DNA of 39,204 bases from Anaerolineales bacterium (GCA_020634875.1 JACKAX010000033.1:1-39204), one strand, 5' to 3'. Positions 23,066 through 33,299 are shown, numbered from the stretch's first letter. The notes: a model not told the origin generated them from the letters alone. Translations and numbers: made by a program.

Positions 23066-25486
23066 ATGACGAAAACCGTAAACCTTACTATTGATAACAC
23101 CCCCGTCACCGTTCCTGCTGGAACGATGATTGTGGATGCCGCTAAAAAAGCGGGGATTGACATCCCTGTCTTTTGTTACCACCCCAAATTGGAACCCGTT
23201 GGCATGTGCCGTATGTGCCTGGTCGAAGTGGGACGCCCTATGCGGGATCGTGCTACCGGACAACCCGTTCTCGAAGCGGATGGCTCACCCAAGATTGGGT
23301 TCGGCCCTAAGCTGGAAACCGGGTGTACTGTCCCCGTCGAAGAAGGCATGGTCGTCCGCGGCTACACAGAAAAAGTGACCGAGGCCCGCGATGAGATTGT
23401 CGAATTTATCCTGACATCTCACCCCCTCGATTGTCCGGTGTGCGACAAAGGTGGCGAATGTCCGCTCCAGAACCTGACGATGGCGCATGGGCCAGGGAAC
23501 AGTCGCTTTGATTTTGACAACAAACTTCACCTCGACAAACACGTACCGTTGGGCGATTTGATTTATCTGGACCGCGAACGCTGTATCCAATGCGCCCGCT
23601 GTATCCGTTTTCAGGATGAAATTGCCGATGACTCCGTGATTGAGTTCTTCAACCGGGGCCGCCGCACCGACATCGTGACCTACTCCGACCCTGGATTTGA
23701 CTCCTACTGGTCGGGGAACACCTCGGACATCTGCCCGGTCGGGGCACTGACGACGGCAGATTTCCGTTTTGGCGCACGCCCGTGGGAATTGAATGCTGCT
23801 GCTTCGGTTTGTAACCAGTGCCCGGTCGGGTGCAACATCACGTTCAACACCCGCCGCGAGGCGAAAACTGGGGGCGCGTATGCGATCAAACGGGTGATGC
23901 CCCGCCAGAACGAGCAGGTCAACGAAATCTGGATTTGCGACAAAGGTCGTTTCTCCGCCTATCAATTTAGCGAAAGCGCCGACCGTCTGACCCAGCCGTT
24001 GATCCGTAAAAATGGCGAACTAACCCCCGCAACCTGGGGCGAGGCTCTCGATCTGATCGGCGAAAAGATGAAACAAGCCGGAGATGGCACCGTGGTTTTA
24101 GCCAGTGGACGTCTCTCTAACGAAGACCTCTACAATCTCCGCAAACTGGCGGATTATCAGGGCGGCAAAGCACTATTGGACACCCGCGTGGGTGGTGGGG
24201 ACTTGGTTGCCCAGGTGGGGTTGAGCACAGGCTCGAACCTCGCCGACCTCGGGCAGGGCGATACAATCCTGGTCATTGCCAGCGATTTGGAAGAAGAAGC
24301 GCCCGTTTGGTGGTTGCGTGTGCGGCAAGCGGCGCAACGGGGTGCGAACCTTATTGTGGCAAACCCGCGTGAGACCAAACTGGATCGAGTTGCGAAGCAA
24401 GTGGTCCGGTACAAATATGGGGATGAAGGAAAAGCCCTTTCGGGACTCAATTTGGGGACGGATGGGAATCTGGTTGTGTTTTACGGCAGTGAAGGGTTGG
24501 GGCTGGAAGGAACTAGTGCTTTAGCTCAAAGCTGTGCGAATTTATTGATTGAAACCGGACATGCCGGTAAACCCAACAACGGCTTGGTTGCAGTTCACCC
24601 ACGAGTGAACGATCAGGGTGCGTGGGATTTGGGTTTCCGTCCGTCCAGCGATTTGAAAGCGGCGTTGTCCGGGGCGAAGGTGGCTTACGTGGTCGCTTCC
24701 AATCCTTATGGCGATGACCCCGATCTGCTGAAAGTGAGCCACCCGCAATTTTTGGTCGTGCAGGATTTGTTCCTGACCGAGACGGCGAAATTGGCGGACG
24801 TCGTGCTTCCCGCTCAGGCGTATGTGGAACGTGACGGTTCGTACACTTCGGGCGAACGGCGGGTGCAGCGGTTTTACACCGCGGTGCCTGGGCGTTCTGA
24901 TACCCGCCCCGATTTCACCATCACGGCGCAGATTGCGCTTCGTCTGGGGCTGGAACTTGAAGGCCGTTTGGTCGCTCGCATTTTTGCGAAGATTGGCGAA
25001 GTGGCCCCCGAATATGCCGGGGTGAGTTACATTGATCTGGCGCGGGTGGATGAGCAATGGCCGATTGTCGGGCGCGGTGATATGTACTATGGCGGGACGA
25101 CGTATGAGAACTCACAAGGTTTGGGCGTTCAGTTAGCCGCACGGGGTGAGGCAAAAGCGGTTGAAGTGGCAGCCCTGTCCGGGGTTTCCAGCGACACCGC
25201 GCTCGTCGCGGTTCCGGTAACCCGGTTATATGATCGGGGTACGATCATCGCCCGGTCGAAGACGTTAGGCCCGCGTTTGTCCGCCTCGTCCGTGGTCTTC
25301 CATCCGAATGATGCCCAAAAATTGATGTTAGCAGAAGGCGCGACGGTCCGGCTTTCCTGGAATGGTTCTTCGGCAGAGGCCGCCGTGGATTGCGATGGCA
25401 CGATGCCTGAAGGCTTTGTACTGGTTCCTCGAAGTTTGGGGCTGACCGTGAATGCTCCGGTGGTTGTTGAAGTGGAGAAAGCGTAA
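23066..25486 (+). CDS. nuoG: NADH-quinone oxidoreductase subunit G
   Basis: An 806-residue Fe-S subunit. The N-terminal ferredoxin domain binds N1b (C37, C48, C51 in CYHPKLEPVGMCRMC, plus the GCTVPVEEG Cys). N5 ligands are in HPLDCPVCDKGGECPLQ; N4 ligands are in CIQCARCIRF and CPVGAL. A further CNQCPVGCN with WICDKGRF gives the extra N7 cluster known from E. coli and Thermus but absent in mitochondria. The rest is the molybdopterin-oxidoreductase-like domain, without evident cofactor ligands. Its stop directly abuts the nuoH start (TAAATG). Confidence 0.96.
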   Translation: MTKTVNLTIDNTPVTVPAGTMIVDAAKKAGIDIPVFCYHPKLEPVGMCRMCLVEVGRPMRDRATGQPVLEADGSPKIGFGPKLETGCTVPVEEGMVVRGYTEKVTEARDEIVEFILTSHPLDCPVCDKGGECPLQNLTMAHGPGNSRFDFDNKLHLDKHVPLGDLIYLDRERCIQCARCIRFQDEIADDSVIEFFNRGRRTDIVTYSDPGFDSYWSGNTSDICPVGALTTADFRFGARPWELNAAASVCNQCPVGCNITFNTRREAKTGGAYAIKRVMPRQNEQVNEIWICDKGRFSAYQFSESADRLTQPLIRKNGELTPATWGEALDLIGEKMKQAGDGTVVLASGRLSNEDLYNLRKLADYQGGKALLDTRVGGGDLVAQVGLSTGSNLADLGQGDTILVIASDLEEEAPVWWLRVRQAAQRGANLIVANPRETKLDRVAKQVVRYKYGDEGKALSGLNLGTDGNLVVFYGSEGLGLEGTSALAQSCANLLIETGHAGKPNNGLVAVHPRVNDQGAWDLGFRPSSDLKAALSGAKVAYVVASNPYGDDPDLLKVSHPQFLVVQDLFLTETAKLADVVLPAQAYVERDGSYTSGERRVQRFYTAVPGRSDTRPDFTITAQIALRLGLELEGRLVARIFAKIGEVAPEYAGVSYIDLARVDEQWPIVGRGDMYYGGTTYENSQGLGVQLAARGEAKAVEVAALSGVSSDTALVAVPVTRLYDRGTIIARSKTLGPRLSASSVVFHPNDAQKLMLAEGATVRLSWNGSSAEAAVDCDGTMPEGFVLVPRSLGLTVNAPVVVEVEKA

Positions 25487-26527
25487 ATGGAAAGTGCATT
25501 AGTTATCCAATGGATTATCAAGGCCGCAATTCTGACCCTCGCCCTGGTGACGGGTTTTGCGTATACGACGCTTTATGAGCGCAAACTGTTGGCGAAGATT
25601 CAAATTCGTCTGGGGCCGAACCGCGTGGGGCCGGGGGGATGGTTACAACCGGCGGCGGATGGGGTCAAGTTGATTTTTAAGGAAGAGTTGATCCCAGATA
25701 AAGCGGACAAGTTTTTGTTTGTACTGGCTCCGATCCTGACGATGATTCCCTCGATTGTGATTATGGCGGTCGTGCCGTGGGGGCGGACGGTGAAAATGTT
25801 TGGGCAGGATGTATTTTTGGGGATTTCGGACATCAATGTCGGATCATTGTATATTATGTCGGTGGCTTCGATTGCAGTGTATGGGATTACGCTGGCGGGG
25901 TGGGCCTCGAATAATAAATATGCGATGATGGGTGGGTTGCGGTCGGCGGCGCAAATGGTCAGTTATGAACTGGCGCTTGGGTTGGCGTTTGTCGGGCCGA
26001 TTATGATTGCTGGTTCGATGAGCCTGGGCGCGATTGTGGAAGCGCAAAAGAATGTCTGGTTTATCGTTTACCAGCCTTTGGGGGCGTTGATTTTCTTGAT
26101 TGCGGTGCTGGCGGAAGTGAACCGTGCTCCGTTCGATATGCCTGAAGCGGAACAAGAACTGACTGCCGGTTACCACACAGAATATTCCGGGATGAAGTTC
26201 GCCCTGTTTTTTATGGCGGAGTACATCAAAATGGCGGCGGTCAGCGCGATTGGTGCGACATTGTTCTTTGGTGGGTTTTTAGGTCCTGATTTGACGTGGA
26301 TCCCCGGAATTGGTCCCTGGTTTGCATGGTTAAACGCTCCTTTGATGGGACCTATTTGGTTGTTTCTCAAGATTTTCATCGGCCTCGGTCTCATGATCTG
26401 GATCCGGGCGACTTTGCCCCGTATCCGCTATGACAGGCTGATGGCATTTGGTTGGAAAATTATGTTGCCCCTTTCACTGGTGAATGTGTTTATCACGGCG
26501 ATTGTGGTGGTAGCAATTGGTAAATAG
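25487..26527 (+). CDS. nuoH: NADH-quinone oxidoreductase subunit H
   Basis: A 346-residue membrane subunit joining the arms and forming much of the quinone channel. Conserved: YERKLLAKIQIRLGPNRVGP near the N-terminus, ADGVKLIFKEELIP, and the acidic loop EVNRAPFDMPEAEQELTAGYHTEYSG. About eight helices. It starts immediately after the nuoG stop. A 49-base gap with a Shine-Dalgarno precedes nuoI. Confidence 0.97.
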   Translation: MESALVIQWIIKAAILTLALVTGFAYTTLYERKLLAKIQIRLGPNRVGPGGWLQPAADGVKLIFKEELIPDKADKFLFVLAPILTMIPSIVIMAVVPWGRTVKMFGQDVFLGISDINVGSLYIMSVASIAVYGITLAGWASNNKYAMMGGLRSAAQMVSYELALGLAFVGPIMIAGSMSLGAIVEAQKNVWFIVYQPLGALIFLIAVLAEVNRAPFDMPEAEQELTAGYHTEYSGMKFALFFMAEYIKMAAVSAIGATLFFGGFLGPDLTWIPGIGPWFAWLNAPLMGPIWLFLKIFIGLGLMIWIRATLPRIRYDRLMAFGWKIMLPLSLVNVFITAIVVVAIGK

Positions 26528-26576
26528 GCACTTTATCTACTTATTTACCTTATGTACCTTCCCCGGAGGTTGAGCC

Positions 26577-27095
26577 TTGACTGGTGTAGATGAAATTAAA
26601 GCGATTGCGGTGGGCATGTGGACGACTTTTCGTTCCATGTTTGATAAACCGATTACCTACGCATACCCGGAAGTAAAACGCCCGGTGCGGACGCGCTTCA
26701 AGGGGCGGCATGTCTTACAACGTTACGACAACGGACTGGAACGGTGTATCGGGTGTTCCTTGTGCGCGGCGGCTTGCCCGGCAGATGCCATTTTTGTGGA
26801 ATCGTCCGAGAATTCCGATGAAAAGCGGTTCTCTCCTGGTGAACGATATGCCAGCACTTACGAAATCAACTTTTTGCGGTGTATCTTTTGCGGTTATTGT
26901 GAAGATGCCTGCCCGACACAAGCGATTGTGTTGGGCGATAACTACGAGTTGTCCTTTACGGATCGTAGAGATGCCATTTACGACAAAGACATGTTGCTTG
27001 TACCTGTGATTTCAGGCGGCAAGCCGACCCCTCAGCAAACCCCTCCCGGTGTGTTTACCCGCAGCGTGCCGGAAATGGAAAATCCGACGGATTAG
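26577..27095 (+). CDS. nuoI: NADH-quinone oxidoreductase subunit I
   Basis: A 172-residue protein with two [4Fe-4S] clusters, N6a and N6b. Ligands: C57, C60, C63 and C67 (CIGCSLCAAAC), and C102, C105, C108 and C112 (CIFCGYCEDAC). The start is a TTG at 26577 supported by GGAGGT 6 bases upstream. The C-terminus has a Pro-rich tail. nuoJ begins 2 bases after the stop. Confidence 0.96.
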   Translation: MTGVDEIKAIAVGMWTTFRSMFDKPITYAYPEVKRPVRTRFKGRHVLQRYDNGLERCIGCSLCAAACPADAIFVESSENSDEKRFSPGERYASTYEINFLRCIFCGYCEDACPTQAIVLGDNYELSFTDRRDAIYDKDMLLVPVISGGKPTPQQTPPGVFTRSVPEMENPTD

Positions 27096-27097
27096 AT

Positions 27098-27619
27098 ATG
27101 GACGGAAACCTCATTACTTTTTATATCCTTGCCCTTGTAGCCATTGGCGCTGCGCTGGGTTTGTTGTTTAGCAAGAACTCGGTCTATGCGGCATTGTTCC
27201 TGATTTTGAACTTTGCAACCGTGGCCGTCTATTATTTAACGCTCGGCGCACCGTTTATCGCAATGGCGCAGGTAACGGTGTACGCTGGGGCAATCATGGT
27301 GCTGTTCCTCTTCGTCATCATGCTTTTAGGGACAGAAAAACTTGCCGGAGAAGATACGCTGATCTGGCAAAAGCCTTTTGCCTGGTTGTTAGCGATTTTG
27401 TTGATCGGGGTGGGCATGTACCAGATTGCCCTCCGCGGTGTGACGGATGCGATGATCCATACTTTCCCTGGTGGAGATTTTGGAAGCCCGGCATCCATCG
27501 GGATGATTTTATTCAACCAATATTTACTCCCCTTTGAAGTGACCTCGATCCTGTTGTTGGTCGCGATGGTCGGCGCGATTGTGCTGACAAAAGGCGAAAG
27601 TAAGAAGGCGCAGAAATAA
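27098..27619 (+). CDS. nuoJ: NADH-quinone oxidoreductase subunit J
   Basis: A 173-residue membrane subunit with five helices. The conserved helix-3 region [20 protein letters not shown] contains the segment linked to the pi-bulge and coupling in complex I. It lies between nuoI and nuoK; the 64-base gap before nuoK is one of the larger ones in the operon and shows no terminator. Confidence 0.95.
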   Translation: MDGNLITFYILALVAIGAALGLLFSKNSVYAALFLILNFATVAVYYLTLGAPFIAMAQVTVYAGAIMVLFLFVIMLLGTEKLAGEDTLIWQKPFAWLLAILLIGVGMYQIALRGVTDAMIHTFPGGDFGSPASIGMILFNQYLLPFEVTSILLLVAMVGAIVLTKGESKKAQK

Positions 27620-27683
27620 TCCGCGTGCCGCTTATCCCCTGTCAAACGGCGTGGTAAGTGAAACGTGTAAAGAGAGGATGTCA

Positions 27684-27986
27684 ATGATCCCTGTTGAAAA
27701 TTACATCGGTTTATCCGCAATCTTGTTCACCATCGGAGCGATGGGCGTCTTAACCCGCCGGAATGCGATTGTGATTTTTATGTCCGTTGAGTTGATGTTG
27801 AACTCGGCGAACTTATTGTTTATTGCCTTTGCCCAGGTTTATCAAGAAGTGGGCGGGCATGTGTTTGTTTTTTTTGTGATGGCCGTCGCTGCTGCAGAAG
27901 TCGCCGTCGGTTTAGCCTTGATCGTCGCAATCTTTCGCTCGCGGGGGACGATCAACATTGATGATTTGCACCATTTGAAAGGATAG
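27684..27986 (+). CDS. nuoK: NADH-quinone oxidoreductase subunit K
   Basis: A 100-residue three-helix membrane subunit with the two conserved membrane glutamates: [13 protein letters not shown] and [17 protein letters not shown]. The ATG at 27684 is preferred over 27678 because GAGAGG then sits at good spacing and the protein begins [12 protein letters not shown], as in most NuoK. It is the smallest antiporter-like (MrpC-related) subunit. nuoL starts 12 bases later. Confidence 0.96.
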   Translation: MIPVENYIGLSAILFTIGAMGVLTRRNAIVIFMSVELMLNSANLLFIAFAQVYQEVGGHVFVFFVMAVAAAEVAVGLALIVAIFRSRGTINIDDLHHLKG

Positions 27987-27998
27987 GCGAGGTTTTTT

Positions 27999-30206
27999 AT
28001 GCTTTTATCAGAAGTTTCTGCCGGTCCTACTTTTTTTGCCCTGGCCCCCTGGGTGGTCTTTATCCCGGTTATTGGCCTGCTCTTGAACATCATTCTCGGA
28101 CGAAGGATGGGCGAACGGTTTGTGGGCATTGTTGCTAGTTCAGCGGCATTTTTAGCCTTTATTGTCTCGGTATTGCTCGCTCTTTCGCTTCGCAGTCAAC
28201 CTGAAGGCATGGTCGTTACTCTTGCGGATTGGCTCACGATTGGCGAACTGCATGTTCCGTGGGCATTCAATGTGGATACGCTCTCCGTCACGATGATGTT
28301 AGTTGTGTCTGGGGTTGGAACGCTCATCCACATCTACGCCTCCGGGTACATGCACTACGATGTGCGCTACAAGGAAGACCCCGCCAGCTATACCCGGTTC
28401 TTCATTTATCTGAACCTGTTTATCGCCTTCATGATGACCCTCGTCAGTGGGAGCAGCTACTTGATGCTCTTCGTTGGCTGGGAAGGGGTGGGCTTGTGCT
28501 CCTTCCTGTTGATCGGTTTCTGGTTTACGCGGAACCCCGATGGCTCGATCGGGATCAACAACTCCAACGCAGCGAAAAAAGCCTTCATCACCAACCGCGT
28601 CGGGGACTTCGGCTTTTTGATTGCCATGTTCCTGACCTTCTGGTATTTCGGTTCGCTGGAATTTCACGAGGTTTTTCATGCGGTGGAAACAATGGCCTCG
28701 ACCGTTCCATCCTGGGTCATTCCTGCGATTGGCATTTTTATGCTCGTTGGTGTGACCGGAAAATCGGCCCAAATCCCGTTGTTTGTCTGGCTCCCGGACG
28801 CGATGGCTGGCCCGACCCCCGTTTCGGCCCTGATCCACGCGGCCACGATGGTCACGGCAGGGGTCTACCTCGTGACTCGTTCGTACCCGATTTTTGAAGC
28901 CTCCCACCTCGCACAGACGATTGTTGCGACCGTTGGCGCTGTCACCGCACTTTTTGCGGCAACTGTGGCGGTAGGACAGTTTGATATCAAAAAGGTTCTG
29001 GCGTATTCGACGGTCAGCCAGTTAGGTTTCATGGTTGCCGCTGTCGGGATGGGCGGTTTTGTCGCCGGAATGTTCCACCTCGTGACCCACGCCTTCTTCA
29101 AAGCGTTGCTCTTCCTCGGGGCTGGTTCGGTTATTTTAGGTGTCGAACGTGGACATCACCCCCTGGAATCTACGGGTGATGCGCCTGCTAAAGCCAATAA
29201 AAAAGGCACCCACGCAGAAGCGAAACACGGCAAAGGGCAAGAGGCCCATCACGATGCTGGGCCTCACGATGCCGGACATCATGATGCCGGGCACGATGAC
29301 CACCACGCGTTCGACCCACAAGACATGCGGAACATGGGCGGGATGCGGAAGAGTATGCCCGTGACCTTTTGGGTCTACATGATGGGCACGCTGGCGTTGG
29401 CAGGGATTGTCCCATTCGCCGGATTCTGGTCGAAAGACGAAATCTTAGCTGATGCCTCCGCAGAATTTCCTCTGGCCTACTGGTTGTTGACCATCGCCGC
29501 TTTTCTGACTGCTTTCTACATGGGACGCCAAATCTGGATGGTCTTCTTTGGCAAACCTCGCACCCACGCCGCAGAAGCCGCCAAAGAAAGCCCCATGACG
29601 ATGACCATTCCGTTAGGTATATTGGCTTTTCTGTCCGTCGTGGGTGGGGCGCTCAATCTGCCAACGATTCACACCTTTGCGAATTGGCTGGAACACACGA
29701 TGGGACATGCTGCTCATGCCGGTGAGTTCAACCCGCAGGTGGCGATTGTTTCAACGGTGCTTGCCTTGACTGCGATTTTGTTGTCCTGGTTGTTGTACGG
29801 ACGTAAACCGCTTGCTTCTACCGAGGACACTGATCCTCTTCGCCGGATGCTTGGTCCAATCTTCGTCGGAATGAACCGGAAATGGATGGTAGACGAATTT
29901 TATGGTTGGTTGATCATCCGCCCTTATCAACGCTTTGCTGCATTTCTTGCAGATAAAGTGGACTGGGACTTCTGGCACAATTGGTTCCACGACTCAGTCA
30001 TTGCTGCTGGCTTCCAGGGCCTGACCCGTTTGCTTGCTGATCCAATTGACCTGGGCTTTGTGGACCGGGTATCCTACTGGCTGGCGGAAGGGACGAGTGG
30101 TTTATCCCGTCTCTTAAGCCGTTTGCAAAATGGCTTTGCTCGTAATTATGCGCTCATGGTCTTCATGGGTGTGGTTGTGATTTTAGGTTACGTTATCTTA
30201 AGATAA
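27999..30206 (+). CDS. nuoL: NADH-quinone oxidoreductase subunit L with His-rich insertion
   Basis: A 735-residue antiporter-like proton-pumping subunit, longer than the usual 610-660. Core motifs are intact: MLFVGWEGVGLCSFLLIGFW with the TM5 Glu, IPLFVWLPDAMAGPTPVSALIHAATMVTAG, and KKVLAYSTVSQLGFM. The C-terminal part includes the region for the lateral helix. Between GSVILGVERG and the usual DPQDMRNMGGM lies an insertion of about 50 residues (about 386-437) rich in His, Lys and Ala, with repeated HDAG(H/P) units. It should lie in a loop, where it could bind metal or protons. Shine-Dalgarno GAGG is 6 bases upstream. Confidence 0.96.
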   Translation: MLLSEVSAGPTFFALAPWVVFIPVIGLLLNIILGRRMGERFVGIVASSAAFLAFIVSVLLALSLRSQPEGMVVTLADWLTIGELHVPWAFNVDTLSVTMMLVVSGVGTLIHIYASGYMHYDVRYKEDPASYTRFFIYLNLFIAFMMTLVSGSSYLMLFVGWEGVGLCSFLLIGFWFTRNPDGSIGINNSNAAKKAFITNRVGDFGFLIAMFLTFWYFGSLEFHEVFHAVETMASTVPSWVIPAIGIFMLVGVTGKSAQIPLFVWLPDAMAGPTPVSALIHAATMVTAGVYLVTRSYPIFEASHLAQTIVATVGAVTALFAATVAVGQFDIKKVLAYSTVSQLGFMVAAVGMGGFVAGMFHLVTHAFFKALLFLGAGSVILGVERGHHPLESTGDAPAKANKKGTHAEAKHGKGQEAHHDAGPHDAGHHDAGHDDHHAFDPQDMRNMGGMRKSMPVTFWVYMMGTLALAGIVPFAGFWSKDEILADASAEFPLAYWLLTIAAFLTAFYMGRQIWMVFFGKPRTHAAEAAKESPMTMTIPLGILAFLSVVGGALNLPTIHTFANWLEHTMGHAAHAGEFNPQVAIVSTVLALTAILLSWLLYGRKPLASTEDTDPLRRMLGPIFVGMNRKWMVDEFYGWLIIRPYQRFAAFLADKVDWDFWHNWFHDSVIAAGFQGLTRLLADPIDLGFVDRVSYWLAEGTSGLSRLLSRLQNGFARNYALMVFMGVVVILGYVILR
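29250..29294 (+). repeat. Three 15-base tandem repeats encoding His-Asp-Ala-Gly units in nuoL
   Basis: Three consecutive 15-base units (29250, 29265, 29280), each CAYGATGCYGG plus four bases, encode HDAGP, HDAGH and HDAGH. They form the centre of the His-rich loop of NuoL. Confidence 0.8.
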
Positions 30207-30220
30207 TCCTGAGGATTTCT

Positions 30221-31750
30221 ATGAACCCTTTGCTGACAATATTAACTACCTTTTTCCCCCTCGTTGGGGTACTGATCCTGTTGTTCGTCAACCAGGAGAA
30301 TAAAAACCTGATCCGCTGGATTGCCCTGGTAACCTCGGTGGTAACCTTTGTGATCTCCCTTGTCGCTTTGATGCAGTTCGTTCCTTCAAATCCGGGTTTG
30401 CAAGGCTCGACTGAAGCAGACTGGATCACAGTCGCGGGCTGGAACATCAAGTTTGCGATGGGCATTGATGGCCTGAGCATATTGCTGGTGCTTCTGACCA
30501 CCTTCCTCACGCCGATTTCCATCTTGTCCACTTGGACTGCCGTCGAAGACCGGGTAAAAGATTTTATGATCTTCTTCCTGATGCTCGAGACCGGTATGTT
30601 GGGCGTATTTGTAGCCCAGGATTTGTTCCTGTTCTACATCTTCTGGGAATTCACCCTTGTCCCGATGTATTTCCTGATTGGGATTTGGGGCGGCCCCCGA
30701 CGGCGTTACGCAGCAGTCAAGTTCTTCCTCTACACAATGGCCGGATCGATCCTCATGCTATTGGCCATCCTGTGGCTGGGTATCGAAGGCGGTACATTCT
30801 ACCTGCCGGACTTGATCGCTCGTGGCAATATTCCTGCTGCCACCCAAACCTGGTTGTTCCTGGCATTCGCCGCGGCCTTTGCCATCAAAGTCCCGATGTG
30901 GCCCCTCCACTCCTGGCTCCCCGATGCCCACGTTGAAGCTCCTACCGCAGGCTCCGTCATCCTTGCTGGCGTCCTTCTGAAAATGGGCACCTATGGCTTT
31001 GTTCGTTTCAACCTGCCCCTCTTCCCGCAAGCGGCGCTACAACTAGCCCCCACGATGGGCTTGCTCGCCGTGATCGGGATTTTGTACGGTGCAGCGGTTT
31101 CGTTTGCTCAGAAAGATGTCAAAAAACTGGTTGCGTATTCTTCCGTCAGCCACTTGGGGTTTGTGATGCTCGGCTTGTTTGCCCTCAATACGCAAGGCAT
31201 TCAGGGCGGTATTTTGCAGATGATCAACCATGGTTTGAGCACAGGCGCCCTGTTTTTGCTCGTTGGGATGATTTATGAACGTCGCCATACCCGGGAACTG
31301 GACGCTTTCGGTGGATTGTGGACGATCATGCCTGTGTACGCCATCCTGACCCTGATTGTATCCCTGTCCTCGATGGGCTTACCCGGCTTGAACGGGTTCG
31401 TAGGTGAATTCACCATTCTCCTCGGCGCGTTCGGCTCGGAAGCGTTGGCCTCAAAAATCGGGTACGGCATTTTGCACCCAGGCGTGATGACCGGGTTCGC
31501 TGCGGCTGGCGTCATTCTTGCGGCAATCTACATTCTTTACATGTTCCAAAAAATGTTCCTTGGCCCGGTGACGCACGAAGAGAACAAAAAATTGCACGAT
31601 TTGAACTGGCGCGAGATTGCGACCCTGTTGCCGCTCCTGATCATGATCTTCTGGATTGGTTTGTATCCCAAACCCTTCTTTGATTTGATGGGCCCGGCAG
31701 TAAATCATCTCGTTGCGACACTTCAAACCGCAGCGATGGTGATGCATTAA
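30221..31750 (+). CDS. nuoM: NADH-quinone oxidoreductase subunit M
   Basis: A 509-residue antiporter-like membrane subunit, normal length. Motifs: FYIFWEFTLVPMYFLIGIWGG with the functional Glu, KVPMWPLHSWLPDAHVEAPTAGSVILAG, and KKLVAYSSVSHLGFVMLG with the conserved Lys. About 14 helices. GAGGA lies 5 bases before the ATG. nuoN starts one base after the stop. Confidence 0.97.
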   Translation: MNPLLTILTTFFPLVGVLILLFVNQENKNLIRWIALVTSVVTFVISLVALMQFVPSNPGLQGSTEADWITVAGWNIKFAMGIDGLSILLVLLTTFLTPISILSTWTAVEDRVKDFMIFFLMLETGMLGVFVAQDLFLFYIFWEFTLVPMYFLIGIWGGPRRRYAAVKFFLYTMAGSILMLLAILWLGIEGGTFYLPDLIARGNIPAATQTWLFLAFAAAFAIKVPMWPLHSWLPDAHVEAPTAGSVILAGVLLKMGTYGFVRFNLPLFPQAALQLAPTMGLLAVIGILYGAAVSFAQKDVKKLVAYSSVSHLGFVMLGLFALNTQGIQGGILQMINHGLSTGALFLLVGMIYERRHTRELDAFGGLWTIMPVYAILTLIVSLSSMGLPGLNGFVGEFTILLGAFGSEALASKIGYGILHPGVMTGFAAAGVILAAIYILYMFQKMFLGPVTHEENKKLHDLNWREIATLLPLLIMIFWIGLYPKPFFDLMGPAVNHLVATLQTAAMVMH

Positions 31751-31751
31751 G

Positions 31752-33224
31752 ATGAACTCATCAGACCTCCTTTCTATTCTGCCCCTCGTTGTCTTATCGG
31801 TCTGGGCGAGTATTCTGCTCGTGGTAGACCTCTTCATCCCCGGCCCGCGCAAGACATGGACGGCGATCTTATCCATCCTGGGATTATTGGTCGCACTCGT
31901 GCTTACGGCGCTCTTTAAAAGTCCTGATAAATTAACCTTCAGTGGAATGATTTCTGCGGATGGGTTTGCCTCCTTCCTCAGCATGGTGGTCCTTGCCAGC
32001 GGCATGTTAGCGATTACCCTGTCATACGATTACCTCAAACGGATGGGCATCGAACGTGGCGAATACTACACGCTGATGCTTTTTTCGATTTGTGGCATGG
32101 TGTTAATGGCCTATGCTGCCGATCTGATTGTCGTTTTCCTGGCGTTGGAATTGCTCTCCATCCCGCTTTATATCCTGGCTGGGTTCGCCCGCCCTCGCCT
32201 CGATTCTGAAGAATCCGCTCTGAAATACTTCTTGTTAGGTGCATTTGCTTCAGGGTTCGTGGTATATGGGATTGCATTGTCTTACGGCGCGACAGGGACC
32301 ACCTCTTTGCAAGGGATCGTCGCCTCGGTGGACGCGGGAACGTTCAACCCCGCAATGCTGACTATTGGTGCGGCGTTGATCCTGGTTGGGTTAGGGTTCA
32401 AAGTCGGGGCCGTGCCCTTCCACATGTGGACACCTGATGTATATCAAGGTGCGCCCTCGACCGTGACCGCGTTCATGGCGGTTGGGGCAAAAGTCGGCGG
32501 GTTTGCGGCCTTGTTGCGGATTTTTGTCTCTGCATTTAGCACAAACTACATTCTCATCGGTAAGCTGACCCCGGTCTTGTGGGGGCTTGCGGCGGTAACG
32601 ATGATTGTCGGTAACCTGTTGGCAATTTCCCAAAAGAACATCAAACGGATGCTAGCTTATTCTAGTATCGCCCACGCCGGGTATATTTTGATGGCTCTTG
32701 TTCCCTTTGCTCAGCCTGAAGTCGCCCGTGACTCGATTGCCGCAGCGTTGTTCTATCTGCTCAGTTTTGCGATCACCAGTTTCGGTATTTGGGCTGTTGT
32801 AATGACCCTCGAAAATTCTGAAGATGGTGCAGATGGCCTTCACAAAGGTTTGACCCTGGACGATTACGCCGGGTTGGGTCGCCGCTCCCCTGGCCTCGGT
32901 GTAGCGATGACGATTTTTATGCTCTCGTTCATCGGCCTGCCGCCCACGCTTGGTTTTGCTGGGAAACTGTTCCTCTTCCGTACCGCCCTTGAAGGAGGAT
33001 TCGTCGGTCTCGCCGTAATTGGGGTGCTGACTTCGCTCATTTCCGCATACTACTACCTGCGCATCGTCGTTATCATGTACATGCAAGAAGGCCAGCCGAC
33101 CGTATACCGCGAGCGCTGGCTTGGCATCACTGCGATGGCCTCGGCCCTGTGTACGGTGGCATTAATGTTTTTCGCCAGTCCGTTGCTTTCCTGGGCGGCG
33201 AATTCTATGGTGCATTTGTTTTAG
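31752..33224 (+). CDS. nuoN: NADH-quinone oxidoreductase subunit N
   Basis: A 490-residue antiporter-like subunit, the last gene of the operon. Motifs: FLALELLSIPLYILAGFAR with the functional Glu, VGAVPFHMWTPDVYQGAPSTVTAFMAVGAKVGGFA, and NIKRMLAYSSIAHAGYILMAL. About 14 helices. It is followed by a clear terminator, which closes the 14-gene unit. Confidence 0.97.
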   Translation: MNSSDLLSILPLVVLSVWASILLVVDLFIPGPRKTWTAILSILGLLVALVLTALFKSPDKLTFSGMISADGFASFLSMVVLASGMLAITLSYDYLKRMGIERGEYYTLMLFSICGMVLMAYAADLIVVFLALELLSIPLYILAGFARPRLDSEESALKYFLLGAFASGFVVYGIALSYGATGTTSLQGIVASVDAGTFNPAMLTIGAALILVGLGFKVGAVPFHMWTPDVYQGAPSTVTAFMAVGAKVGGFAALLRIFVSAFSTNYILIGKLTPVLWGLAAVTMIVGNLLAISQKNIKRMLAYSSIAHAGYILMALVPFAQPEVARDSIAAALFYLLSFAITSFGIWAVVMTLENSEDGADGLHKGLTLDDYAGLGRRSPGLGVAMTIFMLSFIGLPPTLGFAGKLFLFRTALEGGFVGLAVIGVLTSLISAYYYLRIVVIMYMQEGQPTVYRERWLGITAMASALCTVALMFFASPLLSWAANSMVHLF

Positions 33225-33245
33225 GATTTTATACCGAACCACTCA

Positions 33246-33281
33246 AAAAGACCCGACAATACAAGGTCGGGCCTTTTTTTT
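33246..33281 (+). terminator. Rho-independent terminator of the nuo operon
   Basis: Core stem CCCGAC (33252-33257) / GTCGGG (33266-33271), extended past one mismatch by AAAAG / CTTTT, with an 8-base loop and a run of eight T to 33281. Confidence 0.88.
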
Positions 33282-33299
33282 ACCTAATATTCAACGTGC

